Assembly (NCBI GenBank): GCA_020353515.1
Contig: CP070695.1
Coordinates: forward strand, 1,999,814 to 2,063,813
DNA: 64,000 nt
From: Candidatus Heimdallarchaeota archaeon
GTDB taxonomy: Archaea > Asgardarchaeota > Heimdallarchaeia > Hodarchaeales > Hodarchaeaceae
Reading direction: 5' to 3'
Positions 17,145-25,573 of the stretch are shown here, piece by piece; positions within the stretch are counted from its first letter, which is position 1; each line of letters starts with the position of its first letter. The notes under the pieces were generated by a model. It did no database searches and was not told where the DNA came from. It saw only the letters and a list, made by a program, of their open reading frames with translations. The position numbers and the translations under genes were made by a program.

Positions 17145-17193
17145 AAAAGGATTCAACAATCCTTTCCAAGCTCTTATTTCTTCCATTTCAACC

Positions 17194-17201
17194 TTTTTTT
17201 T
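17194..17201 (+). terminator. T8 tract between MFS and GH2 genes
   Basis: Eight consecutive T lie 50 bp after the stop of the MFS gene. This fits an oligo-T terminator, and suggests that the GH2 gene has its own promoter. Confidence 0.35.
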
Positions 17202-17261
17202 CGCAAATTCTTTAGTGATAATTTTCATTTACATATTCTAAAATATCTGATAAACAGGAAA

Positions 17262-19139
17262 ATGGAGATTCCTTTAAACGGAGAATGGAAATATTTAGTA
17301 GATTCAGAGAGTGTGGGAATAAACAATACTTGGTGGAAAGTAGAATGGATTTCGGCCCATTTCAAATCTTTAAAACAGATTATTTTACCAAATAATTGGA
17401 ATATAGTCCCAGAACTAGATAGATACGAAGGTATTGTTTGGTTTTTCTATTTGTTAGAATTTCATGAGAATATAAATAATTTTAAGGAATCTGATATCTT
17501 TCTTCAATTTAAAGCAGTCAATTATGATACTCGTCTTTGGATTAATGGAGTTAAATGTGGCGATCATCAAGGGAATTTTCTTCCTTTTAGTATTAAAATT
17601 GAACCCAATTTAATCAATAAGAAAAATTACATTGCAGTTCGAGTTGAGAATTTACGTAAAAGGAATAGAATTCCAACTCGGTCTCGTGACTGGTTTAACT
17701 GGGGAGGAATATATCGTGATATTTCTCTATGCATTCTTGAAAAAACTCGAATTGGCTGGGTTGGGGTAAAAACTATCATCCATGAAAGGAGTGCCACTAT
17801 TGAATTGAATTATGAACTCACCACTTTGAAAAGAAGACAAATAGACATTTCTTGGAAGCTCCTTTTTTTGGGAAATATCTCAACTCAAAAGCGACAAAAA
17901 AAAGATCCGATCTTAGTTGATTCTGGAATTATTTTCAAAAATCATCATTTAAAAAGAGGATCGTTTTCTCTTACAGTAGAGGAAGCAAAAATTTGGTCAA
18001 TAGATGATCCTCAGTTATATCAAGTTCAGTTGTCTCTTCAAGGTTCACATGAGCTTTATGTAACCCGTTTTGGCATTCGTGATCTTAAGATTGTTGGTCA
18101 TATCTTATTTCTCAACGATAAACCAGTATCAATGCGTGGAGTGTGTCTTCATGAGGAATTAGTTCTTTATGGGAGAGCTATTCCTAGAAGAAAACGTCGA
18201 AAAGACATTATAAATATCAAAAAATTAGGATTCAATGCTCTTCGAACGGGACATTACCCGCATGATGAAATGATTTATGACATTTGTGATGAGGAAGGTT
18301 TACTTGTCTTAGAGGAGATTCCGGTATATTGGGGAATTGATTTCAGTGACAAACAGGTATTTAAGCTTGCTGTTCGAATGCTAAAGGAAATGATTCGTAG
18401 AGATTTCAATCATCCGAGTATAATTTCATGGAGTACTGGAAATGAAGTTCCTGTTTTAAATAAGGATTGCGTACAATTCATGACTGCTTTAACAAGGTAC
18501 TGTAAATCACTGGATAATTCACGATTGATTACATTTGTCTTGGAGTTTTGGTCTGCTCTAATCGCACCTAAAGAAGTTATTGAAGAGGTAGATATTCTTT
18601 GCATTAATCAATACATTGGCTGGTATTATCTTAGTGTCTATAATCTGAACCTGTTCTTAGATAGCTTGCATCAACGATTTACAAATAAGATTGTGTTTAT
18701 TACAGAATTTGGCGCTGGGGGAAAATTTGGATATCATGATTCTTCAAAGTTACCAAAAAAATATTCAGAAGAACGACAAGCAGCAATAATTAGTCATTCA
18801 ATCAAGGTTATGAATTCAAAGACATATATTAAAGGATGGTTTATTTGGATATATCGTGATTTCCGAAGTCATATGCGATTAAATAAATTTCAGGAAGGTT
18901 ATAACCGAAAAGGAATAGTTTCAGAGAAAAATGAAATGAAACTTATTGCAAAGAATTTCCCACGTTTAGCAAGCAAAAAATTCGAGAAAAATCAAATAAA
19001 ACAACATAGAAAATTAGCAGCATTATTTTATGTAGCCTTTTATCCAATTATCAGGATAATGGCAATCATTATCACTCAAGTTCTTATAAAATTTTCTGAT
19101 AGCGGTGATAAGTTTTATGCAAAAGAACTGATGGATTAA
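17262..19139 (+). CDS. Glycoside hydrolase family 2 with C-terminal membrane helix
   Basis: A 625-residue beta-glycosidase (galactosidase/glucuronidase/mannosidase type). The N-terminal jelly-roll sugar-binding domain spans about 1-165 (PLNGEWKYLVD, LQFKAVNYDTRLWINGV), the Ig-like domain about 170-275, and the TIM barrel about 280-560. The acid/base is Glu395 in STGNEVP and the nucleophile Glu482 in ITEFGAGG. The family landmark MRGVCLHEE replaces the usual RGVNxHE. There is no signal peptide. The last 45 residues contain a hydrophobic helix (LFYVAFYPIIRIMAIIITQV), so the enzyme could be tail-anchored with its barrel inside the cell. The specific sugar is not evident. Confidence 0.85.
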   Translation: MEIPLNGEWKYLVDSESVGINNTWWKVEWISAHFKSLKQIILPNNWNIVPELDRYEGIVWFFYLLEFHENINNFKESDIFLQFKAVNYDTRLWINGVKCGDHQGNFLPFSIKIEPNLINKKNYIAVRVENLRKRNRIPTRSRDWFNWGGIYRDISLCILEKTRIGWVGVKTIIHERSATIELNYELTTLKRRQIDISWKLLFLGNISTQKRQKKDPILVDSGIIFKNHHLKRGSFSLTVEEAKIWSIDDPQLYQVQLSLQGSHELYVTRFGIRDLKIVGHILFLNDKPVSMRGVCLHEELVLYGRAIPRRKRRKDIINIKKLGFNALRTGHYPHDEMIYDICDEEGLLVLEEIPVYWGIDFSDKQVFKLAVRMLKEMIRRDFNHPSIISWSTGNEVPVLNKDCVQFMTALTRYCKSLDNSRLITFVLEFWSALIAPKEVIEEVDILCINQYIGWYYLSVYNLNLFLDSLHQRFTNKIVFITEFGAGGKFGYHDSSKLPKKYSEERQAAIISHSIKVMNSKTYIKGWFIWIYRDFRSHMRLNKFQEGYNRKGIVSEKNEMKLIAKNFPRLASKKFEKNQIKQHRKLAALFYVAFYPIIRIMAIIITQVLIKFSDSGDKFYAKELMD

Positions 19140-19156
19140 ATAGAAGAATCAAGGTC

Positions 19157-19627
19157 TTAGTAGAGCCCTAAACCTTCTTCTGGTAACCAATCTTGCCAAC
19201 CCACTATCCAATCAGGTATAGATGCTTCTTTTACCCGATCACACACGGGAAAATAAGCTTTCAAATCTAGAACAGGTGTTGCGTCAATAGCATCAATATT
19301 TTGAATCTTAACGAGTCCATTCTCATAATCTACATTCAAAATTTTAGCTGTTGTTAGAGCTATTGGATTTGGACGATATTCAGCACGAGTCGCAAAAACA
19401 CCCGTAACAGGCGGATTATCTCCATAAGGTGGTACACAATCTAATCGATTGCGCTGTTCTTCATTGTCGACTTTATTAGCCCACCATAGTATCTGAACAT
19501 GACTAAAGTGCTCTAACTGCTTGAGAGCGGGAATAAACTTCTCTAAAATTCGGATAATTACCTCATTATCAGTTCTTCTGACATAACCAATTGGGAAAAT
19601 AGTGAATTTTTCTTCTAAATTGTTCAA
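19157..19627 (-). CDS. trmO: TrmO-type tRNA (t6A37) N6-methyltransferase (UPF0066)
   Basis: A 156-residue protein of the TsaA/YaeB family, which methylates N6 of t6A at tRNA position 37 with SAM. The signatures are PIGYVRR at the start, LEHFSHVQILWW, GVFATRAEYRPNPIALT (family GVFATRSPxRPNPIGLS) and LDLKAYFPVCD. The bacterial C-terminal extension is absent, as usual in archaeal members. The start is TTG 19627, preceded by GGAGAAGG on its own strand. It converges with the GH2 gene. Recognition rests on the strong RPNPI block. Confidence 0.85.
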   Translation of the reverse strand: MNNLEEKFTIFPIGYVRRTDNEVIIRILEKFIPALKQLEHFSHVQILWWANKVDNEEQRNRLDCVPPYGDNPPVTGVFATRAEYRPNPIALTTAKILNVDYENGLVKIQNIDAIDATPVLDLKAYFPVCDRVKEASIPDWIVGWQDWLPEEGLGLY

Positions 19628-19739
19628 AGTTACCTTCTCCTAATCACTATATTGATATATAATTGATTTAGTAAGTTCATTTAAGAGTTCTAAAAGTGGC
19701 AACTTTCGAGCAAATGTCTTGTCTTTTTTTGATAGGTGG

Positions 19740-21938
19740 ATGAAATCTAAAAGGAAGTATTTTATGCCAACAGACGATCGTGATATTACGTACGGATATT
19801 CTAACATAAGTCCTAAGGATGATGTAGTTGCTGGTAGCTACGGTACTTGGATATTAACATTCACAGTTGGAACGCATGGAATAGATGATGGAGGTCATAT
19901 CAAAATCGCTTGGAGGGATGTATCTAACTGGGGAAGACCTCAATTTCAGAATCCAGGAGATTTTAATTTTTGTACAGTTAATACAACTGGAAAGGCCGAA
20001 TTGGATGTTCGCTTCGAGAGAAGAGGTTATATACGTCCTTGGAGGCCATGCTTGATTATTACCATTTTCGATGGATTTCTTACGGAAGGTGACACTGTTA
20101 CCATCATTTATGGCGACACAGGTGAAGAAGGGGGTGGATCTAAGTCCCAGACATTTGTCGAAGATAGTTTTGAATTTCGAGTACTTGTTGATCCTTTTGG
20201 AACTGGTCAGTATACAATAGTGCCTAATCCTCCAGTTCTTAAAGTGATTGCAGGTGAACCAGAAGTTTTAAGGGTGATTGCTCCTTCAGAAACGGTAATT
20301 GGTATTTCTACATGGCTTTCAGTGAGAATAGAAGATATATGGGGGAACCCCACATCTCAATACGAAGGGACAGTTGTGATTTCTTCAAATGATTCAAATG
20401 CTCTCCTCCCACCCCCTTATACATACACACCTGAAGATGGAGGTACTCATCGCTTTGAGAATCTCACATTTCAGACTCCTGGATTAAATTATATAACTGC
20501 CCAGGATGTTAAGAATGAAGAACTCCATAGTACTAGTAATCCGATGTTAACACATGAAAATCAATTGAAAATGAGACTCTACTGGGGAGATTTACATGGC
20601 CAAACAGAAGAAACTATTGGCACTGGAACGGTTGTCCAGTATTTTCGTTTTGCTAGGGATGCCGCACTAGATTTCGTGTCCCATGTGGGTAACGATTTTC
20701 AAATTACTAAAGATCATTACAAAGATACACAAAGAATTGTCAAAGAATTTCACAAACCAGGAAAGTTCATTACGTTTTTAGGGTATGAATGGTCTGGAAA
20801 TTCCCCAGCAGGAGGAGATCATAATGTCTATTTCCTAAAAGATGATCAACCTATTCATCGTAGCAGTCATACTCAAGTCCAGGATAAATCGGATGAAGAA
20901 ACTGATCGATATCCTATTTCACGTTTATTAGAAACTTTTCATGGGAGAGATGATGTCATGATTATTCCACATGTTGGTGGACGTCATGCCATTTTAGATT
21001 ATCATGATCCAGGATTAACTCCATTTATTGAAATTTGTTCAGTACATGGACATTTTGAATGGTTTGTTCGAGAAGCAATGGAAAAAGGGCTTAAAATTGG
21101 GTTTATAGGGGGAAGTGATGATCATACATGCCGTCCAGGAGGAGCACACCCTACTTCTATGGTTGAAGCTGTAAGAGGAGGATTGATGGGTGTTTATGCT
21201 TGTGAATTGACCCGAGATTCCTTGTGGGATGCCTTCCGTAAACGACACGTCTTCGCTACTACTGGTACAAGGATTGTTCTACGTGTGACGTGCGGTGATG
21301 CGATGATGGGAGACGAGATCACTTTAAATCAATCACCAACATTTTTTGTGGAAATTTACGGAACTACTGGCTTAGAAAGTGTAGAAATTGTACGGGATCT
21401 GGATGTCATCCACAATCATCAATTAATCCAATACGATTTGACATCTAATACAATAAAATTTGTGTGGAGTGGGGCTAGAGTAACCACAAGACGGAGAAAC
21501 ACCGATTGGAGTGGTGAGATTACTATTGACAAGGGAAGGATAATATCAGCAGAAGAGTTCGCTTTCGATCTTTCTTGGCAGGGTATTACTGAACTAACCG
21601 AACAAAGAGTTTGTTGGTCCTCAACAACTTCGGGGGATCTTGATGGAATTATAATGACTCTAGAAGCCCCTGATGATGCAAGGATATCTTTCGACACGGA
21701 AATCGTCCAAACTTCCTTTCAGCTAAGTCAGTTAAAAGAGTCTTTAATTCTAGAAGCAGGTGGAATTGAACAGAAGTTGGAAATATCACGCGTTTCAGGT
21801 AAAAAACCTCCAATAAGCGTGAAATTTGAATATACTGATCACAATATTAAATCAGGTAGAAGTGCTTATTATGTTAAGGTTCTTCAGATTGATGGAGAAA
21901 AGGCCTGGTCCAGTCCTATATTTATAAATTATGTATAA
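19740..21938 (+). CDS. DUF3604 protein with PHP-like domain
   Basis: About 730 residues. An N-terminal beta-rich region (about 10-270) contains an Ig-like segment (SETVIGISTWLSVRIED). The DUF3604/PHP-like part starts at LYWGDLHGQTEETIG and continues through DFVSHVGND, FLGYEWSG, GGDHNVYF, MIIPHVGGRHA and GGSDDHTCRPGG, which supply many His/Asp for a trinuclear-type metal site. The C-terminus is again beta-rich. PHP domains hydrolyse phosphoesters; the substrate of DUF3604 is not established. No signal peptide or anchor is seen, despite the extracellular look of the beta domains. ATG 19740 after AGGTGG is preferred over TTG 19719. Confidence 0.8.
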   Translation: MKSKRKYFMPTDDRDITYGYSNISPKDDVVAGSYGTWILTFTVGTHGIDDGGHIKIAWRDVSNWGRPQFQNPGDFNFCTVNTTGKAELDVRFERRGYIRPWRPCLIITIFDGFLTEGDTVTIIYGDTGEEGGGSKSQTFVEDSFEFRVLVDPFGTGQYTIVPNPPVLKVIAGEPEVLRVIAPSETVIGISTWLSVRIEDIWGNPTSQYEGTVVISSNDSNALLPPPYTYTPEDGGTHRFENLTFQTPGLNYITAQDVKNEELHSTSNPMLTHENQLKMRLYWGDLHGQTEETIGTGTVVQYFRFARDAALDFVSHVGNDFQITKDHYKDTQRIVKEFHKPGKFITFLGYEWSGNSPAGGDHNVYFLKDDQPIHRSSHTQVQDKSDEETDRYPISRLLETFHGRDDVMIIPHVGGRHAILDYHDPGLTPFIEICSVHGHFEWFVREAMEKGLKIGFIGGSDDHTCRPGGAHPTSMVEAVRGGLMGVYACELTRDSLWDAFRKRHVFATTGTRIVLRVTCGDAMMGDEITLNQSPTFFVEIYGTTGLESVEIVRDLDVIHNHQLIQYDLTSNTIKFVWSGARVTTRRRNTDWSGEITIDKGRIISAEEFAFDLSWQGITELTEQRVCWSSTTSGDLDGIIMTLEAPDDARISFDTEIVQTSFQLSQLKESLILEAGGIEQKLEISRVSGKKPPISVKFEYTDHNIKSGRSAYYVKVLQIDGEKAWSSPIFINYV

Positions 21939-22030
21939 AAGAAAGTAGAGTTATGAATTCGTTTATCATATCATAAGTAAAGCATAGAACTCTTAAGTTG
22001 GGTTTAATCAATTCTCAAATGTGATTAATC

Positions 22031-22378
22031 ATGCAGATTATTGAGCACTACAGTTTCGGGGATATTAAGATTAATGGAAAATCTTTCTCAAATGATGTAA
22101 TTATTTTTCCAGAAGAAGTACTTCCTTCTTGGTGGCGCAAAGAGGGGCACAATCTCCATATGGAAGATTTACACGAGGTTATTAACCGAAAACCCGAATT
22201 CTTTATTGTTGGAACAGGATATAATGGAGTTATGAGAGTACCTAAGAATCTTATCGTCCAATTAGAGGAATTGGGAATAAAGATAACTGTAATGAAAAGT
22301 GTAGACGCGGTCAAAGAGTACAATAAACTTGTTAAGGAAGGTAAAAGAGTGGCTGCTGGTTTGCATTTAACCTGTTAG
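22031..22378 (+). CDS. Mth938-like domain protein (DUF498)
   Basis: A 115-residue single-domain protein of the Mth938/AAMDC/NDUFAF3 fold. Family marks are IEHYSFGDIKINGKSF at the start, DVIIFPEEVLPSWWR, FFIVGTGYNGVMRVP in the middle and AAGLHLTC at the end. The molecular role is unresolved; eukaryotic relatives help assemble respiratory complex I or regulate adipogenesis, and archaeal members are stand-alone. It stands alone between DUF3604 and genes on the other strand. No clear ribosome site precedes ATG 22031, so it may be leaderless. Confidence 0.85.
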   Translation: MQIIEHYSFGDIKINGKSFSNDVIIFPEEVLPSWWRKEGHNLHMEDLHEVINRKPEFFIVGTGYNGVMRVPKNLIVQLEELGIKITVMKSVDAVKEYNKLVKEGKRVAAGLHLTC

Positions 22379-22380
22379 CA

Positions 22381-22536
22381 TCACTTTTTCTTATAAAGAA
22401 AAGCAACGTATACATGACGTCCATCAGATCTTGTACCTTCAGAACAATTAACAATTTTAAATCCTCTTTCAACGGCACTATTAACATCCTGTTCGAAATC
22501 TAGCAAAATTTCATGTTCTAGAACTACGAATACCAT
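22381..22536 (-). CDS. Small 51-residue DUF1737-like protein
   Basis: A short frame with strong support: AAAGGAGA lies 8 bases before ATG 22536, and the product has a compact fold pattern. The start is MVFVVLEHEILLDFEQD, a helix NSAVERGFKIVNC follows, then a basic turn, and HVYVAFLYKKK is the end. The pattern (strand, VN-helix, GF/GW turn, strand VAFLY) resembles DUF1737-type small proteins of unknown role; that match is from memory. It ends 3 bp from the stop of the convergent Mth938-like gene. It could share a transcript with the LVIVD genes upstream on the same strand. Confidence 0.6.
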   Translation of the reverse strand: MVFVVLEHEILLDFEQDVNSAVERGFKIVNCSEGTRSDGRHVYVAFLYKKK

Positions 22537-22615
22537 AAAAAAATTCTCCTTTATTTGTTTGTGACCTCTTCACTTTGAAAATATTAATCTTGGCCTTGAA
22601 TCTGAGTTATATTAA

Positions 22616-23253
22616 CTAGACCGCCTTTTTCCTCCGATTTAATATAAGAAATATAATTACGTTCAAGGTGACTAAAAATATTTCAAAACTCGCAGTGGAA
22701 GAAGTCACCGATTCTGTGCTTGAAAATAAATGCAAGGATGAAAAAGAGGTATTTCTAAGACTAGTACTTGAGAATCCCATTTTTACGATTTTCAATCCCT
22801 CATCTTGATCTGCAATGAAAATCAAATCGTTTTGGATAAAGGATTTGTAAACTTTCCCGCTATCTTGGGATCACCACAATTGATGATTGTCAATCCTCCT
22901 GCTCCATCACCAATATAGACGATAATGTTTTCCTGAATATCGACAAACATTTGGTGAGCAGATGCCTTTGAATGCCCAGTATTGATTACAGCAGGGGATT
23001 CAGGAATGTGTGATAACAAGATAGGATTGGAGGGGGTGCTAACATTAAAAATTCGAAACCCAGAATACCCGTAAGTAACATATGCAAGATTGCAATCTTC
23101 ATCAACCCAAACATCATAAGTATCCCCTCCAGTCCAAGTTTCACTTATTTTCGTGAATTCGATTTGGTCTTTTATTAAGGAACCTCCTGATTTAAAGGCA
23201 GTTATGCTTAAAATAAAAACAATTATTAAAATAAGGTTTCTAGTTCTTTTCAT
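22616..23253 (-). pseudogene. LVIVD-repeat surface protein, collapsed and frameshifted
   Basis: It begins like an intact secreted protein: signal peptide NLILIIVFILSITAF, then two propeller-like repeats (YDVWVDEDCNLAYVTYGY, IIVYIGDGAGGLTIINC). A stop is reached near 22822-22824. The next frame then continues NDLIFIADQDEGLKIVK, a Ser/Thr-rich stretch, a membrane helix (FEIFLVTLNVIIFLIL) and a basic tail NRRKKAV to the stop at 22616-22618. This second part is the usual C-terminus of the neighbouring paralogue. Most middle repeats are missing, so a deletion plus frame change near 22825-22835 has joined the two ends. The first frame alone could still give a 143-residue secreted protein. Confidence 0.65.
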
Positions 23254-23355
23254 TATAATTTCCAAGTTACTCGGTTAGGGTTACTTGATAACCACTTACT
23301 TTAAGGGCATTAAATCCAATAAATACGATAATAAAAGTAGAAATGAAAGTTTTTT

Positions 23356-24480
23356 TCATTTTCGTAGCCTTCGGTCGAATAGAAATCCTATAAAAATGAA
23401 GACACCTATAAACAGATTAAAACCCTTTAACGAAGTTGAAGTACTAGTCTGGGAGCTACTTTTATTAGATAAGGAAGAAATAGAATCAAGATTTTCAATT
23501 TGAATGATTTCTAAGCCGTCCTGAAAATCAGCAACAAAAATAAGATTGTTGCTAACAGCTAGATTATAGGATTGTCCTCCATCAGTGTATTGAGCTAGCA
23601 GTTCTATTTTTTCTGGGTTGGTTATATCTAAAATCTGTACACCTGCTTCCCATGAGGAGACATAAGCAATTAACTGATTGCTTTGTTGTTCAATTACGAA
23701 TCCATACGAAACACCAATATCTTTATCTCCAAGTTGGACAATATTTGAAAGATCACTAATATCAAAAATCATTATTCCATGTTCAGTTGTCGTGTATAGG
23801 AGGTTATTAAGGACAAAAAAATCCTGATAAGTTACTGTAACATGGAAATGAAATATTTCAAGGCATCCATCATCAGTGATATTAAGGATCTTAAATCCAT
23901 TACGGGCTTCAGAGATGAATACCAGATTATTAAACGAATATACCCTAATAACTCGGTGATTTTCATAAAAACTTCCGATTTTAACAGGATTATGGATATC
24001 AGAACAATTGATTATTTCTAAACCAATACTTTGCGATGCTAAGAACGCAAGATCACCAGATTTATGTATATCAGTTGATCCAGCTGCAGCATTTGCTGTA
24101 TAATCTCCAATGATAGTAAGATTCGTAGGGTCTGAAATATCAACAATCTCTAACCCATCTTCATAATCTGCTACATAGGCATATCCATTATCAATAATTA
24201 AAGCGTGTACAAAGATATACGTATCGGTACAGCGGCCTAATCTATATGGTGATGTCGGATCACTAATATTATATGTTGCTAATCCATAATCTGCTTGTAA
24301 TACGTATAAAGTGTCACCTTTAACCTTTACATCACACGTTCGTGCATATACAATTGAGCTAATTTCTGTCAGAGTTAACTGCTCTTCATTAGCAACAACT
24401 GTATCCATTGATCCAGAAAGAATGATAAGAAAAACTATTATTGAAATCGTAACCAATTGTGCCTTATTAACAATAATCAT
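23356..24480 (-). CDS. LVIVD-repeat surface protein with C-terminal anchor
   Basis: About 374 residues. A signal peptide (VTISIIVFLIILSGSM) leads to some seven repeats of about 40 residues of the LVIVD kind (NGYAYVADYEDGLEIVDI, DLAFLASQSIGLEIINCSD, NLIFVADFQDGLEIIQI), probably a beta-propeller outside the cell. A Ser/Thr-rich linker (SSLSNKSSSQTSTSTS) leads to a membrane helix (FNLFIGVFIFIGFLF) and the basic end DRRLRK, a layout typical of archaeal surface proteins anchored by the C-terminus. GTG 24489 is an alternative start. The damaged copy directly downstream is its paralogue. The binding partner is unknown. Confidence 0.8.
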   Translation of the reverse strand: MIIVNKAQLVTISIIVFLIILSGSMDTVVANEEQLTLTEISSIVYARTCDVKVKGDTLYVLQADYGLATYNISDPTSPYRLGRCTDTYIFVHALIIDNGYAYVADYEDGLEIVDISDPTNLTIIGDYTANAAAGSTDIHKSGDLAFLASQSIGLEIINCSDIHNPVKIGSFYENHRVIRVYSFNNLVFISEARNGFKILNITDDGCLEIFHFHVTVTYQDFFVLNNLLYTTTEHGIMIFDISDLSNIVQLGDKDIGVSYGFVIEQQSNQLIAYVSSWEAGVQILDITNPEKIELLAQYTDGGQSYNLAVSNNLIFVADFQDGLEIIQIENLDSISSLSNKSSSQTSTSTSLKGFNLFIGVFIFIGFLFDRRLRK

Positions 24481-24523
24481 CTTTATCACTTATTAATCTT
24501 CAAAGTTTCCTTCCCTAATAAAA

Positions 24524-24751
24524 TTAGGCATTAATGGTATAATAACAACGACGTGCATCTCGTATATCAGGGATTTGAACGATCAAATGAGCGTTCATTA
24601 AATGACGAAGAGCGTATCGAATTGTCCTAATTGAATATCGTGTTTGTGATACAATCTGTTGTGTTGTTAACTTTTCTCGTGTACGTAAAACCTGATAGAC
24701 TATTTGAGCCGAAGGGGACATAATATTCAATAAATCAATATCATTTATCAT
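24524..24751 (-). CDS. Small winged-helix regulator (MarR/TrmB-like)
   Basis: A 75-residue single-domain DNA-binding protein. SPSAQIVYQVLRTRE is helix 1, LTTQQIVSQTRYSIRTIRYALRHL form the helix-turn-helix, and AHLIVQIPDIRDARRCYYTI is the wing. It has no effector domain. It is transcribed away from the ArsR-like gene at 24910, with a 26-bp palindrome between them, and reads towards the LVIVD surface genes, so these could be its targets. ATG 24751 is the only reasonable start. Confidence 0.75.
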   Translation of the reverse strand: MINDIDLLNIMSPSAQIVYQVLRTREKLTTQQIVSQTRYSIRTIRYALRHLMNAHLIVQIPDIRDARRCYYTINA

Positions 24752-24799
24752 AGTAAACCCATTGCCATATCTCTAAGATTGTATTGTATTATTGCTATG

Positions 24800-24825
24800 A
24801 ACTATAACTTTATAAAGCTATAGTT
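24800..24825. promoter_or_regulatory. 26-bp near-perfect palindrome over a TATA-like core
   Basis: The arms AACTATA (24800-24806) and TATAGTT (24819-24825) flank the self-complementary core CTTTATAAAG (24808-24817), with only one mismatched pair. The core itself is TATA-box-like. It lies between the divergent genes for two winged-helix proteins, the normal place for an operator that blocks TBP. Which regulator binds is not shown. Confidence 0.6.
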
Positions 24826-24909
24826 TAGCGCAAAACATATATATTGACTAGTGCAGTATCAACTTAGAAAAGATTAAGAAACTATATTGAAACCTCTATG
24901 AAGGAGTAT

Positions 24910-25551
24910 ATGATGAGTTCACAGCCGAGTCCTCTTCCGTTGCGAATATTCAGAGTTCTCCAAGATGAAACTCGTCTAGCTATCTTTATTTGTTTAATAA
25001 TTTATCAGAAATTGACTGTAAAACAACTAGCTGATTTTCTTCACAAAGGGAAAACAACAATTAGCCACCATCTGCGAAAAATGGATGAAGCGGGAATTGT
25101 TAATTGGGAAGAGAGAGAAGAAGATAAGAAGAAATTAAAAACCCGTTTTTTCTTTCTCAATTACGAAATCATTGAAAAGCGAAAAGATTGGACTCAAGAA
25201 GAGATCGATTTGAATAGATTACCTGAAGAAGAAAAGCTGGTAATGAAGGCGTCATTATTCGATTCAATGAAAACAGAGGCTTTAGTTACTTCAAATATTA
25301 TGGAATGGATGATTAAATATTCCGAGGCTTTGCGTGATACAACTGATCTGTCTTCTCTAGATAAACACAGTCAATCATTTATTAGGACTTTTTCGCTTAC
25401 TCCTGAAACACTCCCGATCTATCAAGAGGCCATACAGAAAATTGAAGAAACACTCAAAAATAGCACTGTTCCTGTTACGCATATTAGTTCCCACGTTTTA
25501 ATTCCAATTAAGGATATTTTGGAATGGAAACAAAAACAAAAAATTGAATAA
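24910..25551 (+). CDS. ArsR-family winged-helix transcription regulator
   Basis: About 213 residues. Residues ~8-85 form an ArsR domain (FRVLQDETRLAIFICLI, LTVKQLADFLHKGKTTISHHL, MDEAGIVNWEEREED, TRFFFLN). The rest is helical and acidic and may dimerise or sense a ligand; no Cys/His metal site is visible. AAGGAG at 24902-24907 sits correctly for ATG 24910 or 24913, so the upstream ATG 24898 is less likely. The CPBP-like membrane protein starts 22 bp after its stop, so the two are probably an operon under the palindromic operator. Confidence 0.8.
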   Translation: MMSSQPSPLPLRIFRVLQDETRLAIFICLIIYQKLTVKQLADFLHKGKTTISHHLRKMDEAGIVNWEEREEDKKKLKTRFFFLNYEIIEKRKDWTQEEIDLNRLPEEEKLVMKASLFDSMKTEALVTSNIMEWMIKYSEALRDTTDLSSLDKHSQSFIRTFSLTPETLPIYQEAIQKIEETLKNSTVPVTHISSHVLIPIKDILEWKQKQKIE

Positions 25552-25573
25552 AAATTTATAGCTGGAGAATCAC

